Assembly: GCF_030718205.1 (NCBI RefSeq)
Contig: NZ_JAUZQF010000018.1
Location: 124,001-188,000 of the forward strand
Length of the DNA: 64,000 nt
From: Nonomuraea turcica
Lineage (GTDB): Bacteria > Actinomycetota > Actinomycetes > Streptosporangiales > Streptosporangiaceae
Direction: 5' to 3'
Of the stretch, positions 1-6,602 are shown one piece after another. The translations under genes were made by a program, and so were the position numbers. Numbering within the stretch: the stretch's first letter is position 1; each line of letters opens with the position of its first letter. Under the pieces are notes generated by a model that was not told where the DNA came from, did not search any database, and worked only from the letters and a program-made list of their open reading frames with translations.

Positions 1-197
1 CCGGAACACGACGATGGTATGCCACCGACCCCTGCCGCCGGTGGGCAACCGCCGCCTTTCACCTGAATCCCTCCCATGGCCCTCCCATCGCCCTCCCTGC
101 TGCTTCTGTCATGCCCCCGCCGACCGCTTTCACTTCGCCAGCACGTGCCAGAGTGCGGTATGGTTTTCCCCGTCGGCACCGCAAGGGACCGGCAGGC

Positions 198-269
198 GGG
201 CGATTAGCTCAGCGGGAGAGCGCTTCGTTCACACCGAAGAGGTCACTGGTTCGATCCCAGTATCGCCCA
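198..269 (+). tRNA. tRNA-Val (anticodon CAC)
   Basis: A complete 72-nt cloverleaf can be drawn: 7-bp acceptor stem GGGCGAT/ATCGCCC, 4-bp D stem GCTC/GAGC, 5-bp anticodon stem CTTCG/CGAAG with loop TTCACAC (anticodon CAC), 5-nt variable loop and 5-bp T stem ACTGG/CCAGT with loop TTCGATC. The discriminator is A269 and the CCA end is not encoded. The gene stands alone and is followed by a hairpin terminator. An integrase remnant lies directly beyond it, so the 3' end may once have been an attachment site. Confidence 0.97.
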
Positions 270-277
270 CACAGGTC

Positions 278-313
278 AAGGGCCACACCCCACACGCGGG
301 GAGTGGCCCTTTT
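278..313 (+). terminator. Rho-independent terminator of tRNA-Val
   Basis: Positions 278-286 (AAGGGCCAC) pair with 303-311 (GTGGCCCTT), extended inside by CCCC/GGGG across one A-A mismatch, with a 6-nt loop and a T run at 310-313. It begins 8 bp after the tRNA. Confidence 0.85.
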
Positions 314-390
314 GATCTTCCTAGTGACCGACTGAGTGACTGTGCAGCTCCGCCGCCCGTCACGCGGGGAAGATTCCATCCATGACGGTC

Positions 391-546
391 GCGTCCCGCA
401 TGACGGGTTGGGTAGATCTTCTGGGTGACGCCTGGGCCTCAGGTGTGGCCGATCAGCAGGGCGATCTTCTCGACAGGGAGACCGTCTGCTGACAACAGCG
501 AGACGAAACTGTGCCGCATCTCCTGACGAGGCATCCACTCAGCGGC
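391..546 (-). pseudogene. Tyrosine-recombinase (phage-type integrase) C-terminal remnant
   Basis: Reading the minus strand from about 546 gives a peptide containing WMPRQEMRHSFVSLLS, then a GLPVEKIALLIGHT segment, then an in-frame TGA at 441-439, then VTQKIYPT in the same frame. This matches the end of actinobacterial tyrosine integrases: the RHS box, the conserved LxGH histidine and the catalytic Tyr (codon 414-412). The N-terminal two-thirds are missing and the stop lies just before the Tyr, so it is a dead fragment. Its C-terminus points at the adjacent tRNA-Val, as in tRNA-integrating elements. The upstream edge abuts a transposase fragment on the other strand, which may have truncated it. 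Assignment rests on motif reading, not alignment. Confidence 0.75.
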
Positions 547-730
547 GACCAGACCCGCGAGGACGCCTCCCGTGTCCGGACCTGCACCGCACCCCGCATC
601 ACGGCCCGCCACCGCAACCTGGCCATCGGCCTGGCCCGCCTGGTCGGTTGGACCGACATCGCCGCCGCCACCGAACTACTACCGCGGCCACCCCGCCGAT
701 GGCCTTCAGCTCCTCGGCTTCACAACATGG
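547..730 (+). pseudogene. ISAs1/H-repeat-type transposase C-terminal remnant
   Basis: The + strand encodes DQTREDASRVRTCTAPR followed by RNLAIGLARLVGWTDIAAAT, the typical end of ISAs1-family (H-repeat-associated) DDE transposases (EDxSRVRTGxAPR, then RNLAIxLxRxxGxxNIAAA). A one-base shift near 673 moves the remaining conserved tail (NYYRGHPADGLQLLG) to the next frame. Only the last 60 or so residues remain, with no catalytic residues and no visible terminal inverted repeats. It abuts the integrase remnant tail to head, which suggests nested insertion and decay. Confidence 0.75.
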
Positions 731-993
731 AACGCTTCGGTCCTGGTAAACGGCCCGATGGGCCGGCATGACCACGAACTCCTGCGGTGATGTGAGGCGC
801 TCCGCAAACCGGTGCGGTCGCCGCCGGTGCCCCTGTTCGACCCGGTGCGCTCCGCCGCCGGCCGCGACCGGCGCGGCGACCTGCACGATGCCCGCAGCAC
901 CATGGTCCCGGTGGGCGACACCGTGACCGGCTTCCCGGGCGTGACGGAGCGGGATTGGTTTCGGTGTGATCGGGACCGGGGGAGTCGGCCGGG

Positions 994-1491
994 TCAGCGG
1001 CCGGTCGAGCCGTCGATCAGTTCGCGGAGAATGTCGGCGTGTCCGGCGTGGCGGCCGGTCTCCTCGATCATGTGGGCCAGCGTCCAGCGCATCGAGGGTG
1101 GTTGGCCGGCGGGGGAGGGGCGGGCCACCGGCGCCGTCAGGTCGGTGCAGGCGTCGATGACCGCGTTGGCCCGGTCGACGGCGTCGCGGTAGTCGGCCAG
1201 GACGGTGGTGACGGTCTCCTCGGGTCGCGGCTGGAATGTGCCCGGCCAGTCGGCCACCTTCTCCCCGAGGAAGTAATACCGCTCGACGTGCGTGAGATGG
1301 CGGACCAGTCCCAGCAGCGACGTGCCCGAGGGGACACCAGGGGTACGGACCTGCGGTTCCGGGACGTCCTGGGCCTTGGCGGCCACCGCGGTGCGCAGGT
1401 GGTCAAGGAAGCCGCGCAGTACGTCCTTCTCGCCGGGGCCGGTGCGCGGGGGTGGGGTGTCTCGTCGGCGGCGGGTGCGTGGGGATGTCAT
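994..1491 (-). CDS. DinB/DUF664-family metal-dependent protein
   Basis: 165 aa. The protein has the four-helix DinB-like layout. Histidines in LVRHLTHVERYYF (about residues 63-74) and in TLAHMIEETGRHAGHADILREL (H140 and H148/H151) form the probable metal triad. Actinobacterial relatives (DUF664) include mycothiol-dependent transferases, so a thiol-transferase or detoxification role is possible but unproven. The ATG at 1491 has AAAGGA 5 bp upstream. It is the only intact gene among decayed neighbours. A methyltransferase pseudogene ends just upstream on the same strand, and the two may once have been co-transcribed. The lysine- and arginine-rich first 20 residues are probably disordered. Confidence 0.88.
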   Translation of the reverse strand: MTSPRTRRRRDTPPPRTGPGEKDVLRGFLDHLRTAVAAKAQDVPEPQVRTPGVPSGTSLLGLVRHLTHVERYYFLGEKVADWPGTFQPRPEETVTTVLADYRDAVDRANAVIDACTDLTAPVARPSPAGQPPSMRWTLAHMIEETGRHAGHADILRELIDGSTGR

Positions 1492-1503
1492 GGTGGTCCT
1501 TTG

Positions 1504-1988
1504 ATGGGTGGTCGGGGGTCCGGCGGATCAGCAGGATCTGATCGACGACCTCGGCGGTGCGCTCACCGGGTCCGGCGGTCACCCGGCGGGGCGCGTCCGC
1601 ACGCTCGACGCTCCAGCCTTCGGGGTCGAGGCCGAGGCCCGCCGGGAGACAGCGCGTGTGCGCCGGTCCGCAGGAGGCGTTCGCGCGGCAGGTCGAAGGG
1701 AGCGTGCAGGTAGTACGCGGACACGAGGTCGAACCGGCCGCGGGAAAGCTCTGCGCCAGGTCGTGTCGCTCTGCGGTGATGTGCCACCCGCGACGGGCGA
1801 GCCACAGGGCATCACCGCCGGCACCGCAGCCCAGGTCGAGAGCTCACTCGTCGAGAGCTCACCCGGGGTCCGGTCGGCGGTGATCTCCGCAAGCCGGGTG
1901 TTCGCCTGGGGCCGATGGGCGGGGTGTGTCGCCGGTGATGGTCATCCCAGAAGCGGGCGAATTCGTCGCGACGGCCGGTAGTGGACAT
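1504..1988 (-). pseudogene. Class I SAM-dependent methyltransferase, multiply frameshifted
   Basis: A well-formed start (ATG 1988 preceded by GAGGAG) opens a frame reading MSTTGRRDEFARFWDDHH, typical of small actinobacterial methyltransferases. After a one-base shift, homology continues with NTRLAEITADRTPGE. The SAM-binding motif I (LDLGCGAGGDALWLARRGW, about 1841-1783) is in a third frame, following a tandem duplication of a 15-bp unit (copies begin at 1836 and 1851). Motif RFDLVSAYYLHAPFDLP appears in a further frame, and the C-terminus runs out next to the DinB gene start. At least three lesions are visible, so no functional product is expected. It was probably co-transcribed with the DinB gene. 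Confidence 0.8.
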
Positions 1989-2053
1989 GGATTCGGATGC
2001 TCCTCGTGATGTGCTGGGTAGGGCCAGCGTTGCCCCAATCGCGCGACCTGGCA

Positions 2054-2345
2054 TCATTTCTTGCGGTTCCGGCAAGAGAGACGCTGTCCCGCCTGGAGAG
2101 CGGGCAGCGGCGGGCCGGCCTGGAGTTGCTGCTGCCGCTGGCCCGCGCATACGACGTCCCGCTGGACGATCTCGTCGGCGCTCCCCGCACCGGCGATCCG
2201 CGGATCCATCTGGCTCCGATCCACCGGTTCGGCATGACGTTTGTGCCGCTCCCGCACTGGCTCGGCAGTGCCGACGGCCGCGCCGTCGAACTGCTCATCC
2301 TGTTCGGGCAGCAGGGACAGCGAGCACACCTTCGGGTACGGACGA
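2054..2345 (+). pseudogene. XRE-family (HTH plus cupin) regulator remnant
   Basis: The + strand encodes RETLSRLESGQRRAGLELLL, then PLARAYDVPLDDLVGAPR and a short HxxGMTFVPL segment, which matches the end of an XRE helix-turn-helix plus linker of HTH-cupin regulators. The first HTH helices are degraded (2030-2070) and the cupin barrel is absent after about 2275. No ribosome-binding site or sensible start is visible. It is a fragment fused by deletion to a creatininase remnant. Confidence 0.7.
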
Positions 2346-2508
2346 GCTGATCGGCCGCCGCGGCATTTCCGCCAAACCGCTCTTCGCTCTCATCAACGAC
2401 ATTCAGGCATCTCTACGAGCATCCGGCATCCACCAACTGGTGTTGATTAACGCCCACGGTGGCAATTACGTGCTTTCCGACGTCGTGCAGGAAGCCACCG
2501 TCACTGAA
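2346..2508 (+). pseudogene. Creatininase-family amidohydrolase remnant
   Basis: A short open stretch encodes GISAKPLFALINDIQASLRA followed by SGIHQLVLINAHGGNYVLSD. The NAHGGN signature and the preceding helix are characteristic of the creatininase (creatinine amidohydrolase-like) family. Only about 50 of the usual 240-260 residues remain, with neither ends nor the other metal ligands. It follows directly on the XRE fragment, so a deletion has probably joined parts of two formerly separate genes. Confidence 0.7.
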
Positions 2509-2831
2509 CAGTGCATGGCGTTAGAAGGGCCGGGCAGTCCTTCGCCACCCTTGGCAAGACGTTCCGCTCCTGCCTCCGCAGGATCGATACGCCGCCGGCA
2601 CCGGCCGACGGGTGGGGTGCCTCCGGCGGGGGCCGCTCCGGCTCCGGGATGGCGTGCCGGCTCGCACCAAAATCGCTGGCGCCTTTACCTCTCCGCACGA
2701 CAAATCGGACATTCTCAATCTATGGTCATCTTGAAATATAGAAGCGACCACATATGGGCGAGTCCGAGTATTAGCTAAAAAATGCTGGGTATCGCTGATG
2801 GGGAAGCCAGGCCAGTCAAGAAAGGTTAGCG
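2509..2831 (+). other. Gene-free stretch upstream of small secreted protein
   Basis: No coding homology is recognised on either strand. From about 2690 the DNA becomes clearly more AT-rich than its surroundings (for example TGAAATATAG near 2731 and TTAGCTAAAAAA near 2772), consistent with a promoter/leader region for the secreted-protein gene at 2832. No exact promoter can be assigned. Confidence 0.4.
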
Positions 2832-3107
2832 ATGCGAAACTTCATCCGCATGGGATGCGTTGCCGTCTCGGCGGCGTTCCTATCACTTGCGGCACAATCT
2901 GCCGCGTCTGCCCAGGATCCCCCTCACGACGACACGACCACGGGGACTATTCAATCGGTGGCTCAGGGCGCATTCCCCAATGCCCCGATCGGCCGCCTCA
3001 ATCTCACGCCAGAAGCAGTTGAAGCGATCTATTCGGGGGTGCAAGGACGGGCGCAAGCGCAGATATCGGAAAGCCTGGAAAGGAAGAAGGGGGAGCTTAG
3101 GGAGTAA
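2832..3107 (+). CDS. Small secreted protein, possibly interrupted by a stop codon
   Basis: 91 aa. The N-terminus is a Sec signal peptide: RNFIR, a hydrophobic core GCVAVSAAFLSLA, and a cleavage region SAASA-QDP near residue 28. The mature part is short, hydrophilic and ends in a helical, charged segment (ISESLERKKGELRE). A ribosome-binding site AGAAAGG precedes ATG 2832. After the TAA at 3105-3107 the same frame stays open for 22 codons encoding REAGAAVGNLFGVFNQFGPFGQ-like sequence, given here only by its key parts (GNLFGVF, QFGPFG), to TGA 3174-3176, just before a terminator. The ancestral gene may therefore have ended at 3176. No family was recognised. Confidence 0.6.
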   Translation: MRNFIRMGCVAVSAAFLSLAAQSAASAQDPPHDDTTTGTIQSVAQGAFPNAPIGRLNLTPEAVEAIYSGVQGRAQAQISESLERKKGELRE

Positions 3108-3202
3108 AGGGAAGCAGGCGCAGCTGTCGGCAACCTCTTTGGGGTATTCAACCAGTTCGGCCCATTCGGCCAGTGACATCTGACCAGGGCAAACGCCAAG
3201 TC

Positions 3203-3233
3203 AGGGCCGCTTTTCGACATGGGAAGCGGCCCT
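3203..3233 (+). terminator. Hairpin terminator after small secreted protein
   Basis: AGGGCCGCTT (3203-3212) pairs perfectly with AAGCGGCCCT (3224-3233) around an 11-nt loop. There is no long U-tract, only CCTTAT. It lies 27 bp after the downstream TGA at 3176, which supports that stop as the original gene end. Confidence 0.65.
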
Positions 3234-3306
3234 TATGATCGTGGGCACGGCCGAACCGCACGCCGCGGGACACGATGGCGGCCAATCCGTGAGGTAAGAA
3301 CACAGG

Positions 3307-4227
3307 ATGGACGCGAACGAGACCATGCGGGCGGTGGCGCGGGCGTACGGGCTGGGGGAGCCGCTCGGGCCGGCCGTGTACGCGGCGCGCGGCGAGCTGG
3401 GCCGGATCTGGCGGCTGGAGACGGACGGCGGGCGCTGGGCCGTGAAGGAGTTGCTCGTGCCCGCCGAGGAGGCCGCCGCGCGGGAGGACGCCGAGTTCCA
3501 GCTGGCCGCCAGGAAGGCGGGGGTGCGCCTGCCGCGGCCCGTCGCCACGGCGGAGGGCGACGTGCTGCTGGACGGGCGGTGGCGGGTCTACGAATGGGTC
3601 GATCTGGTGCCGGGCGAGGTGGTCACGGCGGCCGAGCTCGGTGTCGTGACGGCCGGGCTCCATCAGGTGGGGCACCCGGCGTCCGGGCCGGTGGTCCCGT
3701 GGTTCGCCGAGCCGGTCGGCCGGGCCGGGTGGGAGGAGCTGGCGGCGGCCGGGGGCGAGTGGGCGCCGGCGCTGGAGCGGGCGCTTCCCGATCTCGTCGC
3801 GCTGGACGCCCTGGTGGCCCCTCCCAGCTCCCTCATCACCACCTGTCATCGTGACGTCAACGTGGAGAACGTGTGCCGGGCAGCCGACGGCGGCGTGATC
3901 GTGCTGGACTGGGAGAACTGCGGGCCGGCGCGCCCGGCGTGGGAGCTGGCGGGCATCCTGGTCGATCTGCCTGTGCAGGACGCGGTCGCGGCCTACCGGG
4001 CCTACCGGAACGCGGGCGGGCCCGCGACGGTGGCCGAGCCTGCCGACTTCTCGATGGCGATCGCGGTGCAGGGGCATCTGCTGGAGTTCTACGCCAAGCG
4101 TGCCCTGGCCCCGGAGGAGTCGGAGGAGCCGGAGGAGAATCGCGACAGGGCCCGCGCCCGGCTGCGCGCGATGCTCGGCCGGCCGCTGACGCCGGCGAGG
4201 ATCGACGACCTCCTGACGGCGCTCTGA
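3307..4227 (+). CDS. Aminoglycoside-phosphotransferase-fold (APH) kinase
   Basis: 306 aa. The C-lobe carries the catalytic loop HRDVNVENV (H181, D183, N188) and the metal-binding DWE (D201) that replaces the DFG motif in APH/choline-kinase-like enzymes. The N-lobe lysine is in WAVKELL (about K47). These enzymes transfer phosphate from ATP to a hydroxyl of a small molecule. The substrate (aminoglycoside, homoserine, sugar or other) cannot be read from sequence. A weak GAGG lies 11 bp before ATG 3307. It converges with the sulfotransferase gene, 13 bp away. No resistance role should be assumed from the family name. Confidence 0.85.
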   Translation: MDANETMRAVARAYGLGEPLGPAVYAARGELGRIWRLETDGGRWAVKELLVPAEEAAAREDAEFQLAARKAGVRLPRPVATAEGDVLLDGRWRVYEWVDLVPGEVVTAAELGVVTAGLHQVGHPASGPVVPWFAEPVGRAGWEELAAAGGEWAPALERALPDLVALDALVAPPSSLITTCHRDVNVENVCRAADGGVIVLDWENCGPARPAWELAGILVDLPVQDAVAAYRAYRNAGGPATVAEPADFSMAIAVQGHLLEFYAKRALAPEESEEPEENRDRARARLRAMLGRPLTPARIDDLLTAL

Positions 4228-4240
4228 CCTCGCTCTCGCT

Positions 4241-4930
4241 CTAGCGGCCGCGCAGGATGAGGCTCAGCTGCCTGCGCGGGCGTTTGGAGGCCCACGCCGC
4301 CCGCTCGTTCACCTGCGGGAACGGCTCGGCCGGCACGGGCACGCCGAGGAACGCGCACAGCGGCTCCCACCCGTCCCGCACATCGAACACCAGCAGCCGC
4401 CCGGCCGGCAGCGCCGCCTTGACCTCGGCGGTGTGCCGTTCGTACACGCCGAGCACGTGGTCGCGGTCGCCGACGCGGCCGTCGAAGATCCGGTCGATGA
4501 CGGTGGCCCTGGCCATGCGCGGGTAGAGCGCGAAGTCCGGCGCCCGCCACGCGATCAGCCGGCGCACCACCCGGCGGCGCAGGGGCAGCCGCTGCCACTC
4601 GGCCAGAGCGCTGCGGAAGATGGTCTCGCTGACGCTGTCGTACCAGCGGCCGGGGTCGCGCACGGTCAGGACGACCTTGGCGTCGGGGTAGTGTGCGGCC
4701 AGCTCGCGCCAGTATGCCGAGGCCGGCCAGTCGACCGCCGACTGGAAGCCGCGGAACACCTCGTCCCAGTCCTGTGAGCGCCCCTCGCCGACGTCGAGCC
4801 ACTGCCGCACCCGGTACGGCTCGGCGATGACCGACGCCATGTGATAGCAGGGACCGTACCCCAGCAGTTCGAGCGCCGCCTTCAGCGACCGCGTGCCCGT
4901 CCGGCCGAAACCCGCGCCGATCACCTTCAC
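4241..4930 (-). CDS. Sulfotransferase-family protein
   Basis: 229 aa. The N-terminal P-loop GAGFGRTGTRSLKAAL (residues 5-20) is the 5'-phosphosulfate-binding loop of PAPS-dependent sulfotransferases. The 3'-phosphate-binding region is TVRDPGRWYDSV (R91, S99). Length and layout fit the small bacterial sulfotransfer_4 group, which act in the cytosol on unknown hydroxyl or amine acceptors. It is transcribed divergently from the AMP-ligase across about 104 bp, so it may share control with the oxidative cluster and sulfate its product (inference). Confidence 0.85.
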   Translation of the reverse strand: MKVIGAGFGRTGTRSLKAALELLGYGPCYHMASVIAEPYRVRQWLDVGEGRSQDWDEVFRGFQSAVDWPASAYWRELAAHYPDAKVVLTVRDPGRWYDSVSETIFRSALAEWQRLPLRRRVVRRLIAWRAPDFALYPRMARATVIDRIFDGRVGDRDHVLGVYERHTAEVKAALPAGRLLVFDVRDGWEPLCAFLGVPVPAEPFPQVNERAAWASKRPRRQLSLILRGR

Positions 4931-5034
4931 GGAGTCCTCCCGCGCCTCGCATCTCTGATGCGCCTCTGATCCGCGCCCTCTACCGTGAGTTCAGTTCTAC
5001 GACGACCCGCCCCGGATGCCCAGAGGAGCCGGCC

Positions 5035-6531
5035 ATGCTCTTCCCGCACCCCCTGTTCGACGCGCTGCGCGCAGCGCCCGGCACCACCGCCTTCGAGCAC
5101 GCCGGCCGCACCGTCTCGCGAGGCGAGCTGCTGGACCTCATCCGGCGGCTGGCGGGCGCGCTGGCCGACGCGGGGCTGGGTCCCGGCCGGGCGGTGGCCG
5201 TGCGCACCTCCGTCACGCCCGAGGCCTTCGCCGCCCATATGGCCGCGCACGCGCTCGGCTGCCGCGTCGTGGGCATCCGCCCCGGATACGCCCCCGGCCA
5301 GCTCGCCGACGTGCTCGGCATGGACGTGGACATGGTGCTCGTGGATCCGGCCACCGCGGCGCCCGAGCTGTTCACCAGGCCCGCGCTGTCGCTGGGCCCG
5401 TGCGCGCAGGCGGTCGACCTGCTGGCGCACCCCGACGACGGCCGCCCGCTCACGGTGCAGGCCCGGCCGGACGACGTGGCCGCGCTGGTGTTCACCAGCG
5501 GCAGCACCGGGCGGCCCAAGGGCTGCTCGATCACCTACCGGGCGCTGAGCGAGCACTGGGCGTGGCAGCCGCGTGCCTGGGGGCCGGTCGCGGCCGCCCT
5601 CGCCCGGGACTTCGAGCGTTATCTGCTGTTCGGCACGCTCGCCAGCATGGTCGTGCTCGAGTTCGTCGCGCCGTGCCTGCTGGGCGGCGGTACGGCCGTG
5701 ATCCCGGAGGAGGACGGGCGGCCGCTGTTCCCGTACGCGATCGAGCGTCACCGCATCACCGGATCCATCATCACCGTGCCGAGGATCTTCCAGATGCTGC
5801 GCCTGCTGGACGAGCAGCCGGCGGACGTCGGCAGCCTGCGGGCGCTCATGGTGTCCGGCTCGCCGATCAGCGCCAAGCGGCTGGCCGCGGCGGCCGAACG
5901 GCTCGGCCCCGTCGTCTACCAGGGCTACGGGCAGACCGAGGCCGGCAACGTCGCCATGCTCACGCCGGAGCACATCGCCGCAGGCCGCGGGCTGGATTCG
6001 GTGGGCCGGCCGCATCCCGGGGTCGAGATCAGCGTGCGTGACGAGGACGGCTGGGAGCTGCCGCCGGGCGAGACGGGCGAGATCCACATACGCAGCCCGT
6101 ACGTGATGTCCGGCTACTGGGGCGAGGAGGAGGAGACCGGCGACACGCTGCGGGACGGCTGGCTCAACACCCGCGACCTCGGTCACGTGGACGACGGCGG
6201 CTTCCTGCACCTCGCCGGGCGGACCCGCGACGCGATCATGGTCAACGCGATGGTCGTGTACGCGGGACCGATCGAGCGCGCCCTGACCGCCCACCCGGAC
6301 GTGGGCGAGGCGTACGTGGCCGGCGCTCCAGACGAGGACACCGGCGAGGCCGTGCACGCGTTCGTCGTCCCGGCGCCCGGCCGCGTCCCGGACCCCGCCG
6401 TCCTGTCCGCGCTGGTCAGGGACGAGCTCGGCGACGACAGCGTGCCCAAGACGATCACGATGGTGCCGGGCGTGCCCGTCGCCGCCAGCGGCAAGCCGGA
6501 CAAGCGCGCCCTGCTGGCCCGGTTTCTCTGA
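5035..6531 (+). CDS. AMP-dependent synthetase/ligase (acyl-adenylating enzyme)
   Basis: 498 aa, a standalone ANL-superfamily enzyme that should activate a carboxylic acid as acyl-AMP and, in most relatives, pass it to CoA or a carrier. The P-loop LVFTSGSTGRPKG (151-163), YGQTEAGN (about 298-305), GWLNTRDLG (about 377-385) and C-terminal ASGKPDKRAL with the catalytic Lys (about 484-493) are present. The hinge motif is altered: GRTRDAIMVNAMVVYAGPIE lacks the usual conserved Gly (GxxV/I becomes AMVV). AGAGGAG lies upstream of ATG 5035. It heads the oxidative cluster, 71 bp before the FAD monooxygenase. No carrier-protein gene is visible nearby, so CoA is the likelier acceptor. Confidence 0.87.
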   Translation: MLFPHPLFDALRAAPGTTAFEHAGRTVSRGELLDLIRRLAGALADAGLGPGRAVAVRTSVTPEAFAAHMAAHALGCRVVGIRPGYAPGQLADVLGMDVDMVLVDPATAAPELFTRPALSLGPCAQAVDLLAHPDDGRPLTVQARPDDVAALVFTSGSTGRPKGCSITYRALSEHWAWQPRAWGPVAAALARDFERYLLFGTLASMVVLEFVAPCLLGGGTAVIPEEDGRPLFPYAIERHRITGSIITVPRIFQMLRLLDEQPADVGSLRALMVSGSPISAKRLAAAAERLGPVVYQGYGQTEAGNVAMLTPEHIAAGRGLDSVGRPHPGVEISVRDEDGWELPPGETGEIHIRSPYVMSGYWGEEEETGDTLRDGWLNTRDLGHVDDGGFLHLAGRTRDAIMVNAMVVYAGPIERALTAHPDVGEAYVAGAPDEDTGEAVHAFVVPAPGRVPDPAVLSALVRDELGDDSVPKTITMVPGVPVAASGKPDKRALLARFL

Positions 6532-6602
6532 GCAATCTCTGAGAATTGCCCGCCCACACTGATGTTGTCCTTTCAACCACCTTGCCGTGAGTGGAGGCGT
6601 CA

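Noticed and set aside
14..385. Frames running through the tRNA
   Set aside because: They cross a complete tRNA and its terminator.
731..993. Possible further gene remains between the transposase tail and the DinB gene
   Set aside because: No motif could be recognised in any frame.
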